From contig OX327702.1 in NCBI GenBank assembly GCA_946807835.1, forward strand, positions 12,772,001-12,836,000: a DNA stretch of 64,000 nucleotides. Direction: 5' to 3'. The notes beneath the pieces are model-generated. The model ran no database searches. It saw only the letters and a list, made by a program, of their open reading frames with translations, and was not told where the DNA came from. A program made the translations under genes and the position numbers. Of this stretch, positions 34,688 to 46,124 are shown piece after piece. Numbering within the stretch: position 1 is the stretch's first letter; every line of letters starts with the position of its first letter. Source of the DNA: Ailanthus altissimus. Its lineage: Eukaryota > Streptophyta > Magnoliopsida > Sapindales > Simaroubaceae.

Positions 34688-36235
34688 TGTTTATACTCAA
34701 AATATAACGTGGCTATCGTAGTATAGATTGAGGTGTCGATCCCACGAGGAAGCTTTTGGAAAAATAGGTTGGTGAAGTAAAATATTAAAGCAATAGTAAA
34801 GGATAAAATTAATTCATTGATTTAAGTGGATGAGATAGAATTGTCTATGAATTTAAAAAAATGTCTTATGATGATTTAAACAAGGCTTTGAGAATCACAA
34901 TTATGCTTTATAAATCTACTCTACACTTTGATTCAATGTTTATAACTCAATTGACAGTTTTACATCTAAACAATCAATCGAAAGATATGTAAAATATAAC
35001 AAATTTGATAACACATGAATTTAATATGACTAAACTCTTTTGCAAATATTAACACAAATCATGTTCATTTATACAAGTTATCTAAGATCGAAAATATATC
35101 ATTTTGACAATATTGCAGTAAATGATCAACTTGAATATCAAACATTTATTGTCTTTACATGTTATCCAAGATCAACAATATATCAATCGACAATATTGCA
35201 GTAAAATATTAACATATAAACCAATGTAATTAATAACAAGAATCACATAAGAAAAGCATTACTGAACATATATGAGACATGAGAATTATAACCTCTGGAT
35301 TATAAAAAATAAAATAGATAAGAGCTTAATCAAAACCAAACTTACAACATTTGTAGCTCTTGACAACGAATCAAAGCATAGAAGTAGATTTATTACACAT
35401 AAAAGTTCATCTTTTAACCTTGCCAAGAACTTTAACCTAGATTACAATGCATGTTAATGAGAAGAAATAAGAGAGAATTATCTAATGTTAAAAACGTCCT
35501 AAGAGTGTCTTTTTATAGGCAATGAATGAAAATATGTTATGTGTGACATCAATCTTCAATAATTTTAGGCTAACAACTCATTCACCCATTTGCAGCATAT
35601 TTTTGATCATGTAAATGATCGATATAGCCTCTGTGGCCGACATGAAAGTTGTAGCATTTTGTCTCTTGTTTCCATAGGCATCGAATTCATACAAATTGGA
35701 TGAGTATCCAATGTGAGCAAAATTCCAAAGATACATTAGATTTTGGCCAACAACCCTTTTACCCACTTGCAAGACAATTTGGTGTATGATAATAGCTGAT
35801 TTGGACTTTACCATCAATATAAAAGTTGTTGATAATTAAGTCAGTATTTCACAGATTCATGAATTATACCAATTGAGTACGTATTTGGTGAGATACGGTC
35901 CAAATACGTGAGTTGGGGCTAGCTGAGCGGAAGTTGTAGCCCGATTTTATTGTATCTCAATTTTTGGCCCATAACATGTTGGATTTGGCTTTTCAATGAT
36001 TCTTCAAGTTTGTGTAAGATTGAGTCATATTGCTCCAGGTTCATTAATTTCTTCATTTCAATTTCTACATTGAGAGTTATGTCTATTTGACCTAAACCTG
36101 TGCAAATAACATTCATTAACCACAATTTAAGGAGAACACTTAATTTCAAGCTAAAAATACAAGAAAATGTTAAAATTAGTGACACTAAATGGTGACTAAA
36201 TCTATTAACAAATATGCATTTTCATGTGTTCATCA
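34688..36235 (-). repeat. 5' LTR of element B
   Basis: It is 1548 bp; the plus strand runs from TGTTTATACTC to GTGTTCATCA. It aligns with 24167-25732 with scattered substitutions and small indels, and shares the chance frame at 35272-35457. The divergence between the two LTRs could date the insertion. Confidence 0.93.
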
Positions 36236-36240
36236 GTTGG

Positions 36241-36900
36241 TTGGTTTGGAATAGAAGCACCGGTACAAAATTGATTTTATGTTCAATTCCTCGAATATAA
36301 GATAAACTAGGTGGAATCTCCTCCGGAAGACATCATCAAACTCTTGCAAAAGAAAACAATTGAACTAGGTAGAGACGAGTCAAGTTAGTTAGTGTTTAAA
36401 TATGCCTCTTTGTACAAAACTACAATTATTGACTGATTTAAAACATCGCTCTTTTTATTTCATGGCTTTTACATAGAAGTTTGCTTTTCTCTCTGCTTTT
36501 CTCTCAATGCCCGAATCTGTCCTCTTATTTTCTCGACCTCTCTTCTTTTTTCTTTTTGATTTTCACTTATTTTCTTTTTTTCACTCTTTTTGTAATCTCA
36601 CTTGATCTTAATATACTTGTTTTGGTGACAAAGGGACTATAGTGATTGTCCTTTGATTAAGTATAAATGAGTAATTGTTAGTGAAACCATCATGCTTAAC
36701 ATACCAATCAAATAGCCATGGTCAGCCTAGTAACAAGTGTCTAGCTTGCATAGGAACTACATCACACAAAACTTCATCTTTATATTTTTCAATGTAGAAG
36801 AAAACTTGCACCTATTTAGTAACCCTCGCCTCACCATTGTCATTTAGTCATTGCAATTTGTAAGGTCGGGGATGTTTAAAACTACTAACTACCAACTATT
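36241..36900 (-). pseudogene. Element C: protease end, linker and RT start
   Basis: Minus-strand traces: FKHPRPYKLQ (about 36870), YKDEVLCDVVPMQARHLLLG (about 36760), HDGFTNNYSFILNQRTITIV, a charged linker (VEKIRGQIRALREKQREKQ, about 36480-36560), then QEFDDVFPEEIPP and YIRGIEHKINFVPV, ending at IPNQ by 36241. These are protease, linker and the first RT block of a CRM/Reina-like element. The reading continues at 24166 after element B is removed. The catalytic protease motif itself is missing, the sequence before FKHPRPYKLQ being unrelated. Confidence 0.78.
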
Positions 36901-36959
36901 ACCAACAACTGAGACTTTATTTCAAACACACTATTAAACATTGCAACTACTATTCTAAA

Positions 36960-37270
36960 TGTTATTACAGACTCCCAGAAGCTTCCAACACATAGGCTGT
37001 TATACTACTGTTCCCCATCACCCCCCAACACCTGTTGAGTCAAAATTAGGTAATCACCAATTTAGAAAACTTTACTCAATCCAACCACTTTGTGATTTGA
37101 AATTTTTTTCTAAATTATTCCAAAGCTTGAATTATAAAAATCCAATCGTTTGGAACATGTGGAACATCTTCCTTGGGCCTTCACGAATTCACCTCAGTCA
37201 AAATTTTTTGAATCAGTCCATTAAGAGTTTCCTTGAACCTTTTAACTTGAGCCCTTGTAGTTGGACTAAC
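36960..37270 (-). pseudogene. Probable pol tail of a CRM/Reina-like element
   Basis: The minus strand contains TTRAQVKRFKETLNGLIQKI (about 37200-37260), which resembles the block that ends pol in this gypsy lineage. It is followed on that strand by TGTTGGAAGCTTCTGGGAG, possibly U3 of an LTR. The plus-strand frame over this stretch is taken as chance. Assignment is tentative. Confidence 0.45.
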
Positions 37271-37419
37271 TAGAACTTGAATAGAATTTGCATTCCATTT
37301 GTTAGCCATGCCCTCATCAATGATCAATCTTTATCAATGTAATTCAAGTTTCTTTAAGTGATTTATAGTGACTTACACGAAGAATAAGATAAGGCCTATT
37401 CAATTTAAAAAAAATATTT

Positions 37420-37922
37420 GGTGCATGATCAATTTACGAAGGAATTCAGGCACAAAAAGGGAAATATCAGCATGCAAATCTGCTTGACACTGCTTATGTG
37501 TTACTATTTATACGGCTTTATTTGATCCTTATTTCCTTTATTTTATTTTTACATTTAAGTTACATTTAGAAACAAGGATATAAAAATATTTGTTTCCTTA
37601 TTAGGTTTTTTTTTATTTTCTATTTTTTTTAAAAACAAATTCTGACTCTACCTAAGATGTGATTGATTTTCCTTCTAACTACTAGGAGCTTTTGGCTATA
37701 TAAGCTACTATCCCTAAGGGGAATTAAGAGTTTATAAGATTAATGATAGTAAGAGTTTTCTCTTGGTTCTTCAAAGAACTTTTCAAAACTTACCAAGATT
37801 ACATCTTATGGCGTTCATCTTTGACTTTTCACTCACAATCTTTCTTATCTTTCATGAGTGTGGCGTTTGTCCTAATTTCTTATAACCTTAGTTTTTATTT
37901 CTTTATAGATAACGAGTCAAGG
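37420..37922 (+). repeat. LTR fragment of the CRM/Reina-like family
   Basis: A TATA box (TATATAAG, 37697-37704) is followed by a conserved stretch with AAGAGTTTTCTCTTG and GATAACGAGTCAAGG that matches the reverse strand at 20260-20480. The left limit is uncertain. The Tekay-like element is inserted directly after GTCAAGG. The frame at 37743-37991 is chance and crosses into the next LTR. Confidence 0.6.
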
Positions 37923-39769
37923 TGTAATATCCAATCCCTATTAGTAGTATTAATGCTTAGATTTCGGTATAGAGCAATAAAGACACCGTAGGGTTACTCG
38001 ATTTAACCCTATTAGAAATATTTTTTTAATGGTGCGTGTGAGAGATATTAGCCCTAATTTGATAATTTCACACTCGGTCGGAGCGTCGGACGACCCTAAA
38101 ATATTTTGAAAATTTTCTCTATTGGCTTGGAAAAGGAAATTTTAACTTATTACATGAATTTCCATTTAAGGATTATGTATGGAACAAGCCTTTGTTGAGA
38201 AGCACAATCCATATACTAGAGAATGGACCAATTAGAAACAATTTCATGGATTGCCAAGTTGGGAATTCTAGTTAGTTCCTTTGACTATTCTAACTAGATA
38301 GTTACAAAGGAACCAATTACATACTTAGTTTCCAACCAATGAAAAATTAAAAATTTAGAATAAGTTGAGGGGTAACTTGGTTAATTGAGGGAGCACTATA
38401 TATATAGTAGAAGTGTGTAAAAATTTCAAGAGATGAAGGCATAACACTTAGAGCAAAAGAGAAGCAAAATTCATGCAAGAAAAAGTGGTGGTGCTACAGT
38501 GAAATTTCAAATATTTTTCATGATTTTTCATGCTTAATCAAGCTATAATAAGGTCAAGTACAAGTTCCTAAGCTTAATTGAAGCCTCCATTAATGAAAAT
38601 CCAAGAAAAAGAGATAAGAAAAGCATTGTTTTGTAAAGATGATATGTGAACTTTCAAGATTTCTTTAATTGATGTTCTTGTGTGTATTCTTGGTTTAGAT
38701 TAAGTTGAATTCTAGTGTGGAGCTTGAAGGAGACATCAAATTGAAGAAATTGGCAAGGTAAGAATTAGGGTTTTGGGTGATTTTGATGTTGAGGCGCCCT
38801 ATGACCTACTCACGTGTGCGGCGCTAGTTGAGTCGCTACGTGAGTATAGAGTTTTAGGGTTACCATTGGTAAAGTTTAGAAATAAAATGGCCAAGCGAGT
38901 GCTTTAATAGTTTTTGATCTACCGATTGCATATTATGCATTTATATGCACATTCTAGTTATTAGGTTGTATAGATTTTGGATATTGTTTTTCCAAGATGT
39001 AAATAAAACCCTCTCGACAATATTTCATCGGCATATAATGTTAGAAACCATTTTACAACTTTATACAAGTTTTAGAAACATGATTTATGCATGTCTTTTA
39101 GAATTATTATCTATGTATAATTTTATTTTATTTGAAATCATAAATGCACTCACTGAGCTCCTTTACCTCACTCGTTTTGTGTTTTATGTTTTCTCAACCC
39201 CTTTCCCAAGTGCAGGTCTCGGTCGCAAGTTGCTAATTCTCCTACAGCTGATTAGTGAGCCAAATCTGAAGATCATTTTTTTAAAATATAAATGTGCTAC
39301 ATAGCGCCCATTTTACTTTCTGCATAGTAGTTATAGGCATGTGTATTTATATGTATGTTTTGAACCAATAAGAAAATATTTTGATATTATGATGATCGTT
39401 TTTACTTTTTATTAGTGTGCTCGTTTTGTGATTTAAATGAAATTATTAAGTTGAGTTGGATTTATTTTGGAAAGGACCGAAGGTCTTATTTGGTAGTACT
39501 GAGAAGTGTCTGAATAGAAGTGAAATTTTTTTGTAGGTTTTATATTGGATTTTTAAAGAAAAATAGGGGAAACTATGGCCCTTTTTTTTTAATTTAAAAA
39601 GCCATTTCCATGTATATTTTAAGGTTTTCTCAATAATAGCAAGAACTAAAAAGAGGTTCGCCTCGCGAAATTTCTCAACTTACCCAATTAAATTCTGAGA
39701 AACTTTTGTCGGGTTGCCCGATAGGGCTGCTGGGATCTATAGTAGAGGGTCTCGAGGCGAGTCCTATCA
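37923..39769 (+). repeat. 5' LTR of the Tekay-like element, internally deleted
   Basis: It begins TGTAATATCCAATCCC and ends GAGTCCTATCA, 1847 bp against about 2.75 kb for S1-S3. Compared with S1, about 900 bp are missing at about 38790 (S1 8560-9430). A TATA box lies at 38397-38406. Chance frames occur within. Confidence 0.85.
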
Positions 39770-39909
39770 TAGCCCGATTGTCGAAGTTTTTAGTTAAAAA
39801 GTTCATTTCTAGAATGAGATTCTTGAAACTCCATGCATATTTTTCTAAGTTTATCAAATTGAATTCTATGCATTTCATAATGATTTGCATCACTAAATTC
39901 ACATAAATT

Positions 39910-41080
39910 ATGCATCGTCGTGGGGGCCCACATACTAGGAGAGTAGCTGCAGAGGCTCTTGTATTTGAAGAAGAGCAGGGGAATGAGTCGGTAAATGTTT
40001 ATACTCCATAGACCTCTTCGCAGTCATCTCAACCTGCTGAGCCAGAGGGTGGAAACATGAATATAGCTCAGATGGCCCAGATACTAGTAGCAGCAATCTA
40101 GTAGCCGAGAAAGAGACAGAAGTATCCATTGAGGGCGCCAAGAAATTAGGTGCTAAGCCGTATGATGGTACCAAAGACCCTGAGAAAGCCTTATCTTGGT
40201 TAGAGAACAATGAAGAAATTTTCCAGGTTATGGGATGTATTGAAAAATAGATGGTGGTATACTCCACATTTCTATTGAAAGAATGAGCAAAAGATTTGTG
40301 GAAGGCCTTGTAAAGGAGGAATGTCGATAGGGTGTCTTAGACGCTTTTCAAAGAAGAATTTCTGAACAAGTTCAACCCCAAAAGTTATAAAGATGTGAAG
40401 ATAGAATAGTTCTTCAAGCCGGAACAAGGTTATCTCTTGGTGGCAGAGTATGAGAAGAAGTTTTCAAAGCTTTTCCTTGCCATCCTCTTTATAGCTGATA
40501 ATGAAGAGCAAAAGGCTAATCGGATCGTAGTGGGTCCCAATCCTCAGATTAGGACGTACGTGGTATCAGCAGCCCATACTCAGTATGGAGCATTAGTGGA
40601 AGCTGCTACTCGAGTTGAAAGAAGTATGGTGGCCATCCCTAAACCGAAACAGTAGGGCCAAAAAAGAGGTTGGTCAGGTGGTTCTCAAGGAGAAACTAGT
40701 AAATTTACACAAACATAGGAGAGATCTACATGGTCCAACAGTTAAAAACCAAGCTAAGGAGCTCAATCCAGGCAAGCTTCCATTCGGCAACCATCGGCCG
40801 AATCTCGAAGCACTAAAGAGAGTTGGAAGAATTTTTTGGTGTGTAATAAATGTGGCAAGGCCCATCCGGGGGATTGTAGGAAGGTGACTACCGGTTGTTA
40901 TAAGTGTGGTCAAGAGGGCCACTACATAGAGCCAGTAGTAAGCTAGAAGACAGACCACCAGCTCTAGGATAATCTGGTGGTGGCCGAGGACAGATTGAGG
41001 CGGTCCCTAATTCAAAAGGTTGAGTGACTCAAGTCAGCCTAATAGGGGAGCTGGTTGAGGAGGATCATCTGGAGGACCAT
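39910..41080 (+). pseudogene. Gag of the Tekay-like element
   Basis: From ATG 39910 the reading starts MHRRGGPHTRRVAAEALVFE, then in shifting frames KPYDGTKDPEKALSWLENNE, LLVAEYEKKFSKLFLAILF (40437-40655), and two zinc knuckles CNKCGKAHPGDC and CYKCGQEGHY (about 40845-40925). The paired knuckles and the KPYDGT-like block fit chromovirus gag. It would form the particle and bind RNA. Several stops (for example after VNVYTP) inactivate it. Confidence 0.82.
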
Positions 41081-43141
41081 AAGGCAAACATTATACCCAG
41101 GCTAGGGTATTTGCATTGACCCAGCAAGAGGCGGATGCAGTCCCAGAAGTTGTGACAAGTACGACGTTAATTTTTGATCGAGAGCTTATGTACTGATAGA
41201 TCCTGGAGCGACCGAGTCTTTTATTTCTATGGAGTTTGCTATAATGCTAGTATGTACCCTAATTATTAGATGGTGTAGTAGTAGTGTCTCTTCCTATAAG
41301 AGACTCTATTATAGCAGAAAGAGTGTATAGGGGTAGTAAAATCAATATTGAGGGCCAAGAGTTTATGGTAGATTTGATTTTGCTGGCCATCAGTGATTTT
41401 GATGTGATTTTAGGGATGGATTGGTTGTCTAAATATTGGGCCTCGGTGGATTATTTCCAGAAAGAAGTTAGATTATATAGCCCAAGGGGAACTGAAGTCA
41501 TTTCCTATGGAGTGCGAAAATCACTTTTTGCCAGTATGGTGTCTGTAATGAGGGCAAGTAAGATGCTTTAGAAGTTGTGTCAGGGGTACTTAGTCTATGC
41601 CATAGAAGTAAGAGACGGTGGAACAAAATTGGAGGATATTCCAGTGGTTAGAGAGTTTTCGGATGTATTCCTAGAGGATCTTCCAGGCTTACCTCAAGAT
41701 AGAGAGATAGAGTTTCGAATAGAAATAGCCCCTATAACGCAACCAATTTCTAAAACACCCTACAGAATGGCTTCTTTAGAATTAAAAGAACTGAAGGTGC
41801 AGATAGAAGAATTGATGAATAAGGGTTTCATCAGACCGAGTACTTCTTATTGGGGGGGCACCGATTTTGTTTGTAAAGAAGAAAGACAGAAGTATGAGAT
41901 TATGCATTGATTACAGAGAACTGAATAAAGTAACAATGCGTAATCAATATCCACTTTTGAGAATTTATGATTTATTTGATTAGCTATAAGGGGTTAGAGT
42001 ATTTTTCAAGATAAATATGAGGTAAAGCTTTCATCAATTGAAAATCTGGGAGGAAGATGTTTCCAAGATGGCCTTTATTACCCGATATAGGCGTTATGAT
42101 TTCTTGATTATGCCTTTTGGGCTGACTAATGCCCCAGCTGCTTTTATGGATCTTATGAACAAAGTCTTTCCATCTTATTTAGATTGGTTTCTGATAGTAT
42201 TTATTGATGATATACTAGTTTATTTAAGCAGTGAGAAAGAGCACGTAGAACATCTAAGGATTGTTTTGCAAGCCTTAAGGGTACTCGGTTGTATGCCAAA
42301 CTCAGTAAATGTCAATTTTGGCCAGACAGAGTTGCCTTTTTTGGGCATGTAATCTTTGCAGAAGGGATAACAATAGTCCCCAAAAGATTGAAGCCATAGT
42401 AAATTGGAGACAACCCACGAATATGACGGAGGTTCGTATTTTCTTGGGTTTGGCTGGATATTATAGGAAGTTTGTAGAGGAATTTTCAAAGATAACCGCT
42501 CCTCTGACTAAACTAACCCGAAAAGAAGAGAAGTTTGTATGGTCGGAAGTGTGCCAGTAGAGTTTCGAAGAGCTAAAGCAAAGATTGACTTCAACCCCAG
42601 TGCATACATTTCTATCGGGGAAGGATGGATTTACCATTTATTGTAATGCTTCCAGGCAAGGTTTAGGTTGTGTGCTGATGTAGAAGGAGAAAATAATATA
42701 TCTTATGCTTCTAGACAATTAAAGAAGCATGAACAGAATTATCCTACACATGACCTAGAACTACCTATAATAGTTTTTGCTCTAAAACGTTGGAGGTATT
42801 ATTTGTATAGGGCTCCTTGTAAGATCTTTACGGACCATAAGAGCCTGCAGTACTTGTTCACTCAGAAAGAACTGAATATAAGGCAGAGAAGGTAGCTGAA
42901 ACTTATTAAGGATTATGAGTGCACCTTGGAGTACCATCCGGAAAAAGCTAATGTGGTAGTAGATGCTCTTAGCAGAAAGCCTGTCGGTTCAATAGCTCAC
43001 TTAAAGGTCGCATATCTATCAATGTTGATAGAATTGAAGACTTTGGGTGTAAAATTAGAATTGTCCGATTCGGGAGCACTATTAGCCACATTTCAGGTCC
43101 GTTTGATACTAGTTGATTGGATTAGAGAACTACAGACTCAA
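41081..43141 (+). pseudogene. Protease, RT and RNase H of the Tekay-like element
   Basis: Protease: LIDPGATESFISMEF (about 41195-41235; D-P-G where D-S-G or D-C-G is usual) and DVILGMDWLSKYWASVD (41401-41460). [90 protein letters not shown] (FIDD at 42200-42211, intact). RNase [69 protein letters not shown] frameshift near 42350 and several stops break it. The order and motifs are those of Tekay/Del pol. Confidence 0.86.
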
Positions 43142-45919
43142 TGACAGGACCCGACCCGAGACCCTTTACTATAGATCCCAGCGGCCCTGCCGGGTACCTC
43201 GACGGAAGTTCCTCATAACCTAACTGGATAAGTTGAAAAATTCCGCGAGGCAAACCCCTTTTTAGTTCTTGCTACTACTGAGAAAGTTTTGTAATAATAT
43301 ACATGAAAATGACATCTTAATTTTTTTTTAAAAACGGACAGAGTTTCCCCTATTTTTTAGAAACTCCATATAAAACCTGCAAAGAAATACCACTTCTATT
43401 TCAAAACACTTCTCAATACTACCAATTCGGACCTCCGGTCCTTTCCAAATCAAATCCAATACAACTCAATGTTTCATTGAAATCACAAAATGAGCATAAT
43501 CATAATAAGCAAAAACGATCATCATAAAATCGAAATCTCTTCTTATTTGTTCAAACATACATACAAATATACATGCCTACAACTATTATGCATAAAATAA
43601 AGAGTGTTATTTAATACATTTACATATATAAAGATGATCTTCGAATTCGGCCCACTACTCGATAATAGGAGAATCAGCAGCTTGTGTACCGAGACCTGCA
43701 CCTGGGAAGGGGGTTTAGAAAATATAAAACACAAAACCAGTGAGCTAAAGGAGCTTAATGAGTGCAATTAAGATTTCAATTACAAGAACATTATGCATAG
43801 ATAGCAAATTCTAAAGTACATGCAGAAATCATGCTTCTAAAACTGATGTAAAACTGTAAAACGATTTTTAATATCATATGCTAATGAAATCTTACTGAGC
43901 GGGTTTTATTTACATCTTTGGAAAACAATATCTAGAATCTGTATAACATAACAACTACTGTGTGCATATAAATGCATAAATGCTATCGATAAATCAAAAA
44001 CTAGTAAAATCCTGACTCGGCCATTTTCTTTCTAAACTGTAACAATGGTAAGCCTAAAGCTCTATACTCACGCAGCGACCTAAGTAGCACTGCACACGTG
44101 AGTAGGTCACGGGACACCTCAACTAGCAGCACCCACGGTGACATCTCAAGACATCTCACTGGCTATGCAGTAGAATCCTACATCGCATACATATAGCGAG
44201 ACAATACCCCGTACACATAGGGTGACTCATATGACTCAACATCCCGACTTCCCTGAGTTAGTGACATACCCCCAAGACCTGCCCATGTGCACGGGATATA
44301 CCGGTCGGGTCTAATACAATCACCATCACTATAATCTGAGGGTACCAATAGCCTTTAAAACAATTGCATAAATTTTAAAACTGTTTCTTAAACCTGCATA
44401 AATTTTAAAACTGTTTCTTAAACTGAATGTATAAATGCATATCTATAGATACATATCAAGATCATAATCATGTTTATGCATTGAAAACTCATAAAACATA
44501 CATTTTCATTATGCTGAAACATAATAAACAAAAGATAACAGAAAAAGGCAGATTTTCACTCACAACCACTCTGCGCTCAATTTCGCTCCCATTACCGCTC
44601 TCGGTTATCTTCACCTACGCGCCACAAATGACATTTAGAACTAAATCAAATGCTAGAATCTCATTTAACTACTAAACCCCCTAATCGGCAAACAAAGCTC
44701 GGATGCTTAGTACTTCCCGATTTTTATTTACGGAGTCATTTAATCTAATCTAACTCACCATCCGGCGCCCTGAAAATTATTGAACGCCTTATAACTTGGT
44801 TCAACATAATTGCCCTTCACCTTTCCAAAATGGACAATTATGTCCCATTTTCTTCATTTTTAGTTTTTTCATCAACTATATACATTCAATTTACAATATG
44901 CACTATTTACACACAACTTAATGAAAACACCACTCAATCCCTAACTTCTCTAAAGTGGCAGAATTTCACCCTAGGTTCCAACACATTCCTTTTCTCAATT
45001 TCTTGTTCCAATTACAATAAAATCAAGCCAATTTCATTCTAAAGCCCTAATTACGACCAATTAAAATCTCTACATCAAAATCACCAAAAACCTTAATTCT
45101 TACCTTGCTAATTTCTTCAAATTGATGACTCCTTTAAGCTCCACACTAGAATTCAACTCAATCTAAGCCAAGAACACGCACAAGAATATCAATTGAAGCA
45201 TTCTTGAAAGCTCACTATTAAACTTATAAAACAATGCTTTTCTTACCTCTTTTTCTTGAATTTTCACTAATTGAAGCTTCAATTGAGCTTAGGGATTCAT
45301 ATTTAACCTTATTTTGGCTTGATTACACATGAAAAATCATGAAAAAAAAACTGAAATTTCACTGTAGTAGCACCTTCAACCTTTGCATAAATTTGCTCTC
45401 TTTTTTGATCTCTTGAAAATTCTGCAAACTTCCAACATATATACAGTGCTCCCTCAATTGACCATTTTTCCCTTCAACTTACTCAAAACTTCTAATTTGC
45501 CATTAGTTCAAATGGAAAGATTTAATTGGTTCCTTTGTAACTATCTAGTTAGAATAGTCAAAGGAACTAACTAGAGTTTCCAACTTGGCAATCCATGAGA
45601 TTGCTTCTAATTGGTCCATTCCTTAATATATGGATTGTATTCTCAACAAAGGCTTGTTCCATACATAACCCTTAAATGAAAATTCATGTAGTAAATTAGA
45701 ATTTCCTTTTCCAAGCCAAAAGAGAAAATTTTCAAAATATTCTAGGGTCGTCCGGCACTCCAATCGAGTGTGAAATTACCAAATTAGGTCTAATATCTCT
45801 CACGCGTACGATAAAAAAAATATTTATAATAGGGTTAAAATCGAGTAACCTTACGGTGTCTTTATTGCTCTATACCGAAATCTAGGAGCCAGTACTACTA
45901 ATAGGGATTAGATATTACA
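43142..45919 (-). mobile_element. Tekay-like solo LTR S3
   Basis: On the plus strand it starts TGACAGGACCCG and ends GATATTACA, with perfect target copies CTCAA at 43137-43141 and 45920-45924. The length is 2778 bp. It closely matches S2 in the same orientation. A small duplication (about 29 bp) lies at 44366-44423. It interrupts pol of the related element between RELQTQ and DLQVV, so it came after that element. The chance frames inside recur in S2. Confidence 0.93.
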
Positions 45920-45997
45920 CTCAAGATCTACAGGTAGTTAAATTGAAGGGTGATACTTGCACTTAATTTATGATATAGAAATATCGCATCAAGTTTT

Positions 45998-46014
45998 TGG
46001 CGCCGTTGCCGGGG
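45998..46014 (+). other. tRNA-Asp primer binding site of element D
   Basis: TGGCGCCGTTGCCGGGG is a perfect complement to the 3' end of plant tRNA-Asp. It lies six bases after the LTR end. Confidence 0.93.
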
Positions 46015-46124
46015 ATAATTATCTACCTTTTTACCAATATTAATACCAATCTTTCTAGTTTTTACTTCAGAATTTTTATTTTTATTTTTCTTAATTTAGT
46101 TTTACTTTCTTTGTTACGAGGTAC

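Larger units (their letters stand above)
24167..36235 (-). mobile_element. Element B: full-length Tat/Athila-like element with LOG cargo
   Basis: This 12069-bp element has both LTRs (24167-25732 and 34688-36235), a tRNA-Asp primer site, gag, PR, RT, RH, IN, a small extra ORF and a LOG-like copy, all on the minus strand. Target copies are GCTGG (24162-24166) and GTTGG (36236-36240), one mismatch, as expected for an aged insertion. Removing it joins two parts of the RT of element C in frame (IPNQP followed by AY). Every coding region has stops, and catalytic residues of both RT and integrase are changed, so it cannot move on its own now. Confidence 0.92.
37923..45952 (+). mobile_element. Tekay/Del-like gypsy element, 3' part missing
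   Basis: 5' LTR, gag with two zinc knuckles, protease, RT and RNase H are present in order on the plus strand. After RNase H the pol reading (IRELQTQ) is interrupted by solo LTR S3 and resumes as DLQVVKLKG, then ends at about 45952 where element D begins. Integrase, chromodomain and 3' LTR are missing, so the element was cut by a deletion or recombination that joined it to D. Confidence 0.85.

Noticed and set aside
36959..37273. 104-codon plus-strand frame as a host gene
   Set aside because: The minus strand of the same stretch carries a gypsy pol-tail-like block, and the plus frame has no recognisable domain.
45998..46014. tRNA gene
   Set aside because: The match to tRNA-Asp is only the 17-nt primer site next to an LTR end; no tRNA body or promoter boxes follow.
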